DNA of 5,738 nucleotides from Oscillospiraceae bacterium (lineage in GTDB: Bacteria; Bacillota; Clostridia; Oscillospirales; Ruminococcaceae), in assembly GCA_009782665.1 (NCBI GenBank), contig WRIP01000096.1:1-5738 (forward strand), read 5' to 3'. Positions within the stretch are counted from its first letter, which is position 1. Each line of letters starts with the position of its first letter. Below the pieces are notes generated by a model. The model saw nothing but the letters and a program-made list of their open reading frames with translations. It ran no database searches and was not told the DNA's origin. Of this stretch, positions 1 through 5,738 are shown piece after piece. A program made the position numbers and the translations under genes.

Positions 1-55
1 GGTATTAAATATTTTTTCTCTTTATGCAAAATAGTCCTAGATACCACATGTGGAC

Positions 56-97
56 AAATCGCTAGAACTAGTGCATGTACTGAGTTTCTAGCGATTT
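56..97. terminator. Terminator-like hairpin
   Basis: A perfect 12-base inverted repeat (AAATCGCTAGAA at 56-67, TTCTAGCGATTT at 86-97) encloses an 18-base spacer, and the right arm runs into TTTT (95-98). As RNA this gives a stable stem with a short U tract, the form of an intrinsic terminator for a gene entering from the left. The stem is only moderately GC-rich and the U tract is short, so it could instead be a protein-binding palindrome or a leader hairpin. The AAA on the left arm would give a short U tract in the other direction too, so it might serve both strands. Confidence 0.5.
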
Positions 98-197
98 TAC
101 TTCAAAACTTGAGATATATACCGCTGACATGTTTCAATGCACTGCAGCCTAGCGTACAGATAAGATTATTCTATAACAGAGATATACATTCATATAT

Positions 198-203
198 AAG
201 GAG
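198..203 (+). promoter_or_regulatory. Strong ribosome binding site upstream of ATG 210
   Basis: AAGGAG lies six bases before the ATG at 210, an ideal Shine-Dalgarno spacing. This matters because that ATG is not in the frame of the long downstream gene. The nearest in-frame start of that gene, TTG at 220, is 16 bases away from the site, which is too far for efficient use. The next in-frame start, ATG 265, has no such sequence in front of it. Confidence 0.7.
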
Positions 204-209
204 ATTCAT

Positions 210-233
210 ATGAAAACCGTTGGCTTTGATTGA
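210..233 (+). CDS. Seven-codon leader ORF or frameshifted true start of the DUF3810 gene
   Basis: The ATG at 210 has the best ribosome binding site in the region and opens a frame of seven codons (MKTVGFD) ending in TGA at 231-233. The long DUF3810 frame overlaps it from 220. Three readings are possible. It may be a translated mini-leader that feeds reinitiation at the TTG codons or at ATG 265. It may be the real N-terminus of the DUF3810 gene, separated from its body by an indel or sequencing error; skipping one base before the TGA would join the frames. Or ribosomes may shift frame there. The sequence alone does not decide. No Shine-Dalgarno-like stimulator of the kind used by the RF2 frameshift lies just before the TGA. 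Confidence 0.3.
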   Translation: MKTVGFD

Positions 234-1371
234 ACAATACCCTTTGAAGCAGTATAATACCGACATGAAACTAACAAAAAAATCCAGTGACAGTTTGCCT
301 AAACGGTACCGGGCACGACTGGTCTATCTGCTCATTATCAGTATAGTATATATACTGTTAACATTCTTAAAACGCCGTTCGCACTCTGCCAGATTCATCT
401 CCAACAATATCTCCTATCCGGTGCGAAATGCTCTAGCGGTTATCTGTTCGGTATTTCGTTATTCTGTAGCCGAGTGGATGCTAATACTCTTAGTACTATT
501 TACCATATATATTATTGTTTCCCTGATTATCTCTCTTATACGAAGAAAAGATGGAGTGAAAACAACACTATTTCGGTATTTCAGCTTGATACTGACTGCG
601 ACGATATCGATAGTTTTTGCGGTAGAACTACTACTCAATGTCCCCTACTACTCAGATACCTTCATAGATTTGAGCGGTATAACTCCAACCGACAGTTCGG
701 TCGAAGCACTATATATGACTACCGCATATTTCGCTAAGAGATTATCCAGCCTTTCCGACAAAGTCAAGAGAGATGATGATCTCATATTTGCAGAAGATGT
801 GAATGAGATATTCGAAGATTCACTGACGATATACCGAGGTATTGAAGAGAGATTTCCGTTCCTTAAGGGGGAAGAACTGCGTTGTAAGAGAGTTCGTTTT
901 TCAAAAGCTTTAAGCATTGTTGAGACGACCGGGGTAGCGTTTCCTCTGACCGGAGAAGCTAACATAAACATAGACCAACCTTCTGTCTCTATACCTTCAA
1001 CCATCGCCCATGAGATTGCCCATCAACGACGGATTACCTCAGAACAGGAAGCCAATTTCGTGGCAATATTAGCATCTGATCTCTCGGGTAACGATGTATA
1101 TATGTACAGTGCATACCTGATGGCATATAACTACCTAGCAAACACATTGCGCTCGGAAGATTATGATTTGTTTTTAGAGATTCATACCACTCTCCCGGAA
1201 GCGGTCAGAAGGGATATGCAGTTTGAATACGACTACTGGAAGCAGTATGACACTAAAGTGTCGGAATATTCCGACAACCTATACGACAGTTTTCTGAAGA
1301 GTCAAGGTCAAGCGATGGGCACCAAGAGTTATGGTGCGGTCGTTGATCTTCTCATTGCATACTATGCTTAA
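220..1371 (+). CDS. DUF3810 family membrane protein with HExxH metallopeptidase-like motif
   Basis: This is a 383-residue product if translation begins at TTG 220, or 368 from ATG 265 (residue 16). Three hydrophobic segments are visible at about residues 34-50, 86-107 and 119-138. A soluble C-terminal part of about 240 residues follows. It carries HEIAHQ at 264-269 and then EQEANF at 275-280. HExxH followed closely by E-x-E-A-N-F is the hallmark I recall for DUF3810 proteins, and it resembles a zinc peptidase site with H264, E265, H268 and a downstream Glu (E275 or E277). Protease activity and substrate are inferences, since the family is uncharacterised. The position of the soluble domain relative to the membrane is not certain. 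The start is doubtful: the good ribosome binding site serves an ATG at 210 in another frame, and an in-frame TGA at 211-213 blocks extension upstream. Family assignment is fairly sure; the start is not. Confidence 0.85.
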   Translation: MALIEQYPLKQYNTDMKLTKKSSDSLPKRYRARLVYLLIISIVYILLTFLKRRSHSARFISNNISYPVRNALAVICSVFRYSVAEWMLILLVLFTIYIIVSLIISLIRRKDGVKTTLFRYFSLILTATISIVFAVELLLNVPYYSDTFIDLSGITPTDSSVEALYMTTAYFAKRLSSLSDKVKRDDDLIFAEDVNEIFEDSLTIYRGIEERFPFLKGEELRCKRVRFSKALSIVETTGVAFPLTGEANINIDQPSVSIPSTIAHEIAHQRRITSEQEANFVAILASDLSGNDVYMYSAYLMAYNYLANTLRSEDYDLFLEIHTTLPEAVRRDMQFEYDYWKQYDTKVSEYSDNLYDSFLKSQGQAMGTKSYGAVVDLLIAYYA

Positions 1372-1484
1372 GTCGGGATATATTACATTAAGCAGAAAAG
1401 CCAAACTACACAAAAATACTACCCATAGAGAGGTAATATTTAGGTGTTTACCTAGAAATCAATGAGAGGACCTATACCCAAATT
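1372..1484 (+). other. Intergenic leader with alternative short hairpins
   Basis: This 113-base gap holds no gene. TAGGT (1441-1445) can pair with ACCTA at 1450-1454 to form a small hairpin with a GTTT loop, or with a second ACCTA at 1470-1474 that abuts the ribosome binding site. AGGTAA (1431-1436) can also pair with TTACCT (1448-1453). The sequence GAGAGG occurs twice (1428-1433 and 1464-1469), the second copy being the probable Shine-Dalgarno. I see no clear terminator after the DUF3810 gene, so read-through into the permease gene is possible. No convincing -35/-10 pair was found. Confidence 0.3.
1464..1470 (+). promoter_or_regulatory. Distant ribosome binding site of the AEC permease gene
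   Basis: GAGAGGA lies 14 bases before the ATG at 1485, longer than the usual 5-9 bases. No ATG, GTG or TTG in the permease frame lies closer; an ATT at 1482 would be at 11 bases but is a rare start. The site is therefore probably used at long spacing, and expression may be weak or helped by local folding. Confidence 0.45.
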
Positions 1485-2444
1485 ATGTTGTTTGCAATCG
1501 TACTCTACCAACTCATTTCATTGATGTTAATAGCGGCAGTAGGTGCTTTGTTCACCAAACTCGGTATCATAACCAAAGAAATCTCAAACGCTATCGGCAA
1601 CCTGATGACCAAAGCCTGTCTACCCTGTCTGCTCATTTCCAGTATGCAGATGGAGTTTAATCCCGCATTACTAAAAGGCATGGGACTAGCTGCCGGAGGC
1701 TTTATGTTAGTAATGACTCTGAGTGCCTTGCTCATCCTTCCCTTTGCATACTTATTCAGAGCTAAAGGTAATATGAGAGTTAATCAACAAACTGCTGCAT
1801 TGGTGGTCTGCAGCAGTTTTCCCAATGTAGTATACGTAGGTCGTCCGCTCATCGAAGCGCTCTATGGCAGTGAAGCTTCACCTTATCTGACCATTATTGC
1901 ATTGGTATTTACCGTCACCGTCTTTTCCATAGGGATACTGCTTATCTCAAGTGGCAGCGATAGATCATCTAATGAGCAGGGATTAATGCCAATTCTTAGC
2001 AAGAGTCTGTGCAACCCTGCGGTCATCGGAGGGGTAATAGGTATCACGCTGTTTCTGTTATCCATAAAGATTCCACATCAGATCATGGTACCCCTCGAGA
2101 TGATGTCCTCGATGGTTACCCCTCTCTCGATGATAATCATCGGTAGTACCTTAATGCAGGCTAACCTCAAAGAAGTCCTGTCCGACATCAGGGTGTATGC
2201 CGTCTCCTTTGTGCGTTTGGTTGCAGTACCAATTGTGGTCTACTTCTGCTTTAGGTTATTCATAACCGATCCGGTCATACTCGGCACCTTAGTTATAGGC
2301 AGTTGTCTTCCGGTAGGTGCCAATGCCGGTGTTATTGCTGCACTCTATGACAACAACCCGGTACTGGCTGCTAAAAGCATCTTTATGTCCACCCTACTCT
2401 GCTTAATCACCACTCCATTGATTGTGTTGATTTTTTTATCTTAA
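1485..2444 (+). CDS. AEC family transporter (auxin efflux carrier-like permease)
   Basis: This 319-residue protein is hydrophobic throughout, with about ten membrane helices arranged as two five-helix halves; the length is typical of the bacterial AEC (Mem_trans) family. Family-like stretches include NLMTKACLPCLLISSM near residues 39-54, SFPNVVYVGRPLIEALYG at 111-128 with the conserved F-P-N in a membrane segment, NPAVIGGVIG at 177-186, PLSMIIIGSTL at 213-223, and GSCLPVGANAGVIAALYD at 272-289 followed by the final helix. The proline- and asparagine-containing breaks in the two halves are the usual substrate-site elements. Bacterial members move small organic anions such as malate or malonate, but the substrate here cannot be told from sequence and no metabolic neighbour hints at one. 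Start ATG 1485 is chosen because it gives a complete first helix, although its ribosome binding site is 14 bases away. It lies 113 bases after the DUF3810 gene on the same strand and may be co-transcribed with it. Confidence 0.92.
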   Translation: MLFAIVLYQLISLMLIAAVGALFTKLGIITKEISNAIGNLMTKACLPCLLISSMQMEFNPALLKGMGLAAGGFMLVMTLSALLILPFAYLFRAKGNMRVNQQTAALVVCSSFPNVVYVGRPLIEALYGSEASPYLTIIALVFTVTVFSIGILLISSGSDRSSNEQGLMPILSKSLCNPAVIGGVIGITLFLLSIKIPHQIMVPLEMMSSMVTPLSMIIIGSTLMQANLKEVLSDIRVYAVSFVRLVAVPIVVYFCFRLFITDPVILGTLVIGSCLPVGANAGVIAALYDNNPVLAAKSIFMSTLLCLITTPLIVLIFLS

Positions 2445-2478
2445 AAACTGCCATTTTGCCAGGATTATAGTTCCGCTA

Positions 2479-2495
2479 TTCACACCTCATACATA
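2479..2495 (+). repeat. Direct repeat copy 1 before the ABC exporter operon
   Basis: TTCACACCTCATACATA matches the second copy at 2533-2549 in 16 of 17 positions (T versus C at position 9 of the repeat). The two copies start 54 bases apart, close to five DNA turns, so they would present the same face of the helix. Both copies are preceded by CCGC, at slightly different distances. The element is not palindromic. It is a candidate tandem operator for the exporter genes, although chance similarity in an AT-rich gap cannot be excluded. Confidence 0.55.
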
Positions 2496-2532
2496 TATTG
2501 ATGATAGAGTATATCTTTATCCGCATATATTT

Positions 2533-2549
2533 TTCACACCCCATACATA
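2533..2549 (+). repeat. Direct repeat copy 2 before the ABC exporter operon
   Basis: TTCACACCCCATACATA is the second copy of the element at 2479-2495. It ends 15 bases before the exporter start codon and just upstream of the ribosome binding site TTAGGAA. A protein bound here could block transcription or, if the element acts in RNA, translation. If the promoter lies further upstream, both copies would be transcribed as part of the leader. Confidence 0.55.
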
Positions 2550-2564
2550 CGGTTAGGAATTTTC

Positions 2565-4805
2565 ATGAAAACATTATTCAGATATTTACGACCTTTCTCA
2601 CTACTGCTAATATTATGTATCGTACTACTGTTCTTTCAGGCACTCTGTGATCTCAGTCTGCCGGATCTGATGAGCAACATCATCAATGTGGGTATACAGG
2701 CCGACGGTGTGAACCCCGGTGCTCCTGAACTACTCTCTAAAGATGCTATGGAGTTTATCAGTTTCTTTTTGAGTCAGTCGGACAGCGAGGAGTTTGCTGA
2801 CGCATACTCTATCTCCTCTGGCGAGAATCTGAAACCGACCGCAATCGGAAAGAAATTCTCATTCGATGAGATTGACGACATATATATTCTTAAGAAAAAT
2901 CACTTAGAGAGTGTGGATTCAATATATACATCTTCTATCTCTGCACTGATAATTACGGTACAACATATCTCTGAGATGCAGTCACCTGCAGCGATGAGTA
3001 CACCTATGGTCTTCAGTGAAACCGATGGATTCTCAACCATAACTGCCTCACAGCTCTATAGTGTCAAGATGATGCTATCAATGCTACCACCTGAAATGCT
3101 AGAAGACATTATTGAGAGTTCTAGTACTCTTGATCCGGTCATAATCAGTCAGGTAGCTTCCATCTTCACCAAGATTTTCTATGTTGAGCTCGGGGTAGAT
3201 TTCAACATGCTGCAACGCGAATATATCCTATCCACCAGCTTTCAGATGCTGGGACTTGCGTTATTGGCTACTATCCTTTCGGTTGTCATAGGATATATCG
3301 CTTCAAGGGTAGGTGCGACTCTGTCGAGAAACCTGAGAAAAGATATCTTCGAAAAGGTTATCGCCTTCTCCAACCAAGAGATAGATAAGTTTTCTACTGC
3401 CTCACTCATCACCCGTACCACAAACGATGTATCTCAGATTCAGATGCTCATCATGATGAGCATACGAATGGCCTTCTACTCACCGATAATGGGTATCGGA
3501 GGTGTACTAAAAGCTCAGGGTAAGAGTAGTTCCTTAACCTACATCATAGTCATTGCTTTAGTACTTATCCTCGGTATTGTTTTATTGGTCTTTACTATCG
3601 CACTACCAAAGTTTAAGCTTCAACAGAAGCTCATTGATCGAGTTAATCTCATCAGTCGAGAAAACCTGGCTGGTATAATGGTAATACGTGCCTTCGGTAA
3701 CGAAACGCATGAACAAGACCGATTTGATGTCGCAAACACTGAACTCACCACTGTCAATCGATTTGTACAACGCACCATGTCACTATTATTCCCTTCCATG
3801 ATGCTCATCATGAACATTATCATCTTAATCATACTCTGGGTAGGCAGTAATGCCATTGCCGCTTCGACTATGAATGTCGGTAATGTTATTGCATTTATAC
3901 AGTATTCTATGCAGATTATCATGTCTTTCTTGATGATTTCTGCTCTCTTTGTTATCTTCCCTCGAGCGTCAGTCTCGATAAATCGTGTCTCGGAAGTACT
4001 GGAAACTGAACTATCCATAGTTGACCCGAAACAGCCCAAAGCTATTAACATAGAAAAAACTCTCGGACAGGTTGACTTCGTTGATGTCAGCTTTAGATAC
4101 TCCAATGCTGAGAGTAATGCTATCGAGCATGTGACCTTTACGGCAGAGCCAGGTGAAATCACTGCCATAATCGGCTCAACCGGTGCCGGAAAAACTACGC
4201 TAGTAAATCTAATCCCGCGACTGTATGATGTCACCGACGGACAGATCCTTATCGATGGTGTAGATCTGCGGGAACTGTCTCAGATAAATATACGTGAGAT
4301 GATAGGATATGTCGCACAAAAGGGAGTATTGTTCTCAGGTGATATCGCTTCCAACATCCGTTACGGTAAGCAAGATGCGAGTGACAAAGAGATAGATACT
4401 GCGATTAAAGTCGCTCAAGCTGCAGATTTTGTGACAGAAAGAGAAGGCGGTATACATGCTGAGATAGCAAGAGGTGGCACCAATGTCTCGGGTGGTCAGA
4501 AACAACGCATCTCAATAGCCAGAGCGCTGGTAAAACAACCTCATATATATATCTTTGACGATACCTTCTCAGCACTCGACTTCAAAACTGATGCAGCACT
4601 CAGGGAAGCGTTAAGTCTATATTGTTCCGACGCAACTGTAATAATCGTAGCACAACGAATCGGTACTATTATGCATTCAGATAAGATAATCGTGCTGGAT
4701 GGCGGACGTATCATTGGAGAAGGCAAGCACGAAGAACTGTTGAAGCACTGTGGTACCTATCGTGAGATTGCCGAAACTCAGCTATCCAAGGAGGAACTAC
4801 TATGA
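2565..4805 (+). CDS. Heterodimeric ABC exporter, degenerate ATPase subunit with large insertion (LmrC/TM287-like)
   Basis: This is a 746-residue half-transporter: a membrane domain fused to an ATP-binding domain. Helix 1 is at about residues 12-32, then a roughly 175-residue hydrophilic insertion (about 46-220, acidic, no cysteine), then helices near 228-247, 300-318, 324-347, 407-430 and 440-465. The ATP-binding domain has an A-loop Tyr512, Walker A GSTGAGKTT (537-545), Q-loop Gln585, signature VSGGQ (641-645), Walker B ending in Asp665 and D-loop SALD (669-672). The catalytic Glu after Walker B is replaced by Asp666, and the switch His by Gln697 (VAQRI). These are known marks of the degenerate site in heterodimeric exporters such as TM287/288, so a partner should supply the competent site. 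The next gene overlaps it by ATGA and is that partner. Members export drugs, peptides or lipids; the substrate here is unknown. The insertion makes it longer than the usual 570-620 residues. The start has AGGAA six bases upstream and gives the expected first helix. Confidence 0.95.
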   Translation: MKTLFRYLRPFSLLLILCIVLLFFQALCDLSLPDLMSNIINVGIQADGVNPGAPELLSKDAMEFISFFLSQSDSEEFADAYSISSGENLKPTAIGKKFSFDEIDDIYILKKNHLESVDSIYTSSISALIITVQHISEMQSPAAMSTPMVFSETDGFSTITASQLYSVKMMLSMLPPEMLEDIIESSSTLDPVIISQVASIFTKIFYVELGVDFNMLQREYILSTSFQMLGLALLATILSVVIGYIASRVGATLSRNLRKDIFEKVIAFSNQEIDKFSTASLITRTTNDVSQIQMLIMMSIRMAFYSPIMGIGGVLKAQGKSSSLTYIIVIALVLILGIVLLVFTIALPKFKLQQKLIDRVNLISRENLAGIMVIRAFGNETHEQDRFDVANTELTTVNRFVQRTMSLLFPSMMLIMNIIILIILWVGSNAIAASTMNVGNVIAFIQYSMQIIMSFLMISALFVIFPRASVSINRVSEVLETELSIVDPKQPKAINIEKTLGQVDFVDVSFRYSNAESNAIEHVTFTAEPGEITAIIGSTGAGKTTLVNLIPRLYDVTDGQILIDGVDLRELSQINIREMIGYVAQKGVLFSGDIASNIRYGKQDASDKEIDTAIKVAQAADFVTEREGGIHAEIARGGTNVSGGQKQRISIARALVKQPHIYIFDDTFSALDFKTDAALREALSLYCSDATVIIVAQRIGTIMHSDKIIVLDGGRIIGEGKHEELLKHCGTYREIAETQLSKEELL
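4788..4794 (+). promoter_or_regulatory. Ribosome binding site of the second exporter subunit, inside the first subunit gene
   Basis: AAGGAGG, a near-perfect Shine-Dalgarno, lies seven bases before ATG 4802 and within the last codons of the preceding gene. Together with the ATGA stop/start overlap it points to coupled translation and balanced production of the two subunits. Confidence 0.85.
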
Positions 4806-5738
4806 GTAATACCGCTAAACGCAATCCTCCCGCTGGTAGAGGTTTCATGATGGGTGGCGGACCGCCGGCGATGCGAGGCGGAGAGAAACCCAAAGATTTC
4901 AAGAAGAGCTTAAAAACTACCTTTGCCTACCTGAAGGAGTTCCGACTTCTTTTGGTTATTGTAATGTTTATAGCTGCTAGTTCCGCTACACTCGGAATAC
5001 TCTCTCCCAAGGTCATGGTAGGAGCAACCGATCAATTGGCTGTGGGGGTTAAGAATACCCTTATGGGATTAGAGAGCGGAATCGATCTGAACATGATAGG
5101 CAGAACCCTTTTGATTCTCGCTTCACTGTATATCGTCAGTGCTTTACTCTCATATATCCAGGGACTGATTATGTCAGGGATAACCTCTAAAGTATCCTAT
5201 CGTCTACGCAGTGATATGCTCAGTAAGATAAATCGTCTCCCTATCGTCTACTTCAATCGCACTACTCACGGTGATATTCTCTCACGAATCACCAACGATA
5301 TTGATAGCCTTACCAACAGCCTCAACCATAGTCTCACACAGATTATCTCCTCAGTAACCACTCTGGTCGGGGTGCTCATTATGATGCTATCCATCAGTTG
5401 GAATATGACACTTATTGCCATACTGATACTTCCTGTGACCTCAGTACTGGTTATGCTCATTGTGCGAGTATCTCAACGTTACTTCAGAGGCACTCAAGAG
5501 AATCTGGGTACAGTTAACGGATATATAGAAGAAGCATACGATGCTCATCTGACCATCAAGGCATACAACGGTGAATCGCGAGCCATCAACGAATTCAATG
5601 AGGTGAATGAACAACTCTATCTCTCAGCTTGGAAGTCTCAGTTCCTGTCGGGACTAATGCAACCCATCATGGGTTTTGTAGGTAACCTGAGCTATGTCGT
5701 AGTGTGTTTGGTCGGTGCAATTATGGCCACCAACGGAC
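4802..5738 (+). CDS. Heterodimeric ABC exporter, second subunit (partial, runs off the window end)
   Basis: The frame opens at ATG 4802, overlaps the stop of the preceding gene (ATGA), and is still open at the last base, giving 312 residues of membrane domain. The N-terminal tail (about 1-30) is rich in Gly, Met, Pro and Arg and ends in GEKPKDFKKSL, a tail common in clostridial exporters of this pair type. Hydrophobic helices follow at about 47-66, 101-124, 180-197, 202-224 and 285-309. THGDILSRITNDIDSL (155-170) is the conserved intracellular loop that meets the ATP-binding domain. SISWNMTLIAIL (197-208) and the later NGYIEEAYDAHLTIKAYNGE (239-258) also fit the family. The complete protein would be expected to reach about 600-630 residues, with the ATP-binding domain beyond the window. 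I infer that it carries the normal Walker B Glu and switch His that the first subunit lacks, but this cannot be seen here. Confidence 0.95.
   Translation, partial: MSNTAKRNPPAGRGFMMGGGPPAMRGGEKPKDFKKSLKTTFAYLKEFRLLLVIVMFIAASSATLGILSPKVMVGATDQLAVGVKNTLMGLESGIDLNMIGRTLLILASLYIVSALLSYIQGLIMSGITSKVSYRLRSDMLSKINRLPIVYFNRTTHGDILSRITNDIDSLTNSLNHSLTQIISSVTTLVGVLIMMLSISWNMTLIAILILPVTSVLVMLIVRVSQRYFRGTQENLGTVNGYIEEAYDAHLTIKAYNGESRAINEFNEVNEQLYLSAWKSQFLSGLMQPIMGFVGNLSYVVVCLVGAIMATNG

Larger units (their letters stand above)
2445..2564 (+). promoter_or_regulatory. Presumed control region of the ABC exporter operon
   Basis: This 120-base AT-rich gap separates the permease gene from the exporter operon and contains the two direct repeats. 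A weak candidate promoter is TTGCCA (2456-2461) with TATTCA (2477-2482), but the 15-base spacer is short and the match poor. The first repeat overlaps the candidate -10. The ribosome binding site of the exporter gene, AGGAA at 2555-2559, is well placed before ATG 2565. No terminator hairpin for the permease gene was found. Confidence 0.35.

Noticed and set aside
100..197. Possible promoter before the DUF3810 gene
   Set aside because: AT-rich hexamers such as TATAAC (172-177) and TAAGAT (161-166) occur, but none has a plausible -35 hexamer 16-18 bases upstream.
339..357. Inverted repeat CAGTATA / TATACTG with a five-base spacer
   Set aside because: It is within the first membrane helix of the DUF3810 gene, in an ATA/TAT-rich stretch where such short palindromes arise by chance.
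648..1004. Minus-strand open frame of 118 codons
   Set aside because: It lies fully inside the DUF3810 gene on the opposite strand, has no recognisable domain, and is best explained as a shadow of the coding frame.
1462..1524. Twenty-codon ORF starting at ATG 1462 and overlapping the permease start
   Set aside because: No ribosome binding site precedes it and its peptide shows no attenuator-like codon run.
2501..2650. Forty-nine-codon ORF starting at ATG 2501 and overlapping the exporter start
   Set aside because: It has no Shine-Dalgarno sequence, is out of frame with the exporter gene, and its translation is unremarkable.
3620..4234. Minus-strand open frame of 204 codons
   Set aside because: It is antisense to the exporter gene across its last helices and Walker A. 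The + strand protein is clearly conserved here, and the antisense product resembles no known family.
5266..5460. Minus-strand open frame of 64 codons near the right end
   Set aside because: It is antisense to the conserved intracellular-loop region of the second exporter subunit, whose + strand frame is clearly real.

Overview
The window reads as a piece of chromosome from a low-to-mid GC Gram-positive bacterium, most likely a clostridial or related Bacillota anaerobe. The reasons are AGGAG-type ribosome binding sites, many ATA and AGA codons, and a heterodimeric ABC exporter whose second subunit starts with the glycine- and methionine-rich tail common in clostridial members. The genus cannot be named from the sequence. 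All four sizeable genes are on the + strand.

Positions 1-219 hold a terminator-like hairpin (56-97) and a strong Shine-Dalgarno sequence at 198-203. That site serves an ATG (210) whose frame closes after seven codons. The main gene here, a membrane protein of the DUF3810 family with an HEIAHQ zinc-metallopeptidase-like motif, is open in a different frame to 1371. Its true start is therefore uncertain. After a 113-base gap comes an AEC (auxin efflux carrier-like) permease at 1485-2444. A 120-base gap carrying a pair of near-identical 17-base direct repeats follows. Then come two ABC exporter genes joined by an ATGA overlap: a 746-residue half-transporter with a degenerate ATPase site and a large insertion after its first membrane helix (2565-4805), and the start of its partner (4802 to the window end, open at the edge).

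The last two genes almost certainly act together as one heterodimeric exporter of the LmrCD/BmrCD/TM287-288 type. The first carries the degenerate catalytic site, so the partner, whose ATPase domain lies beyond the window, is expected to carry the competent one. The DUF3810 protein and the AEC permease have no evident functional link to the exporter beyond sharing strand and neighbourhood. I see no mobile element, CRISPR array, tRNA or rRNA. The gene content is ordinary. The points worth a second look are the start region of the DUF3810 gene, the direct repeats before the exporter operon, and the insertion domain placed on the degenerate subunit.
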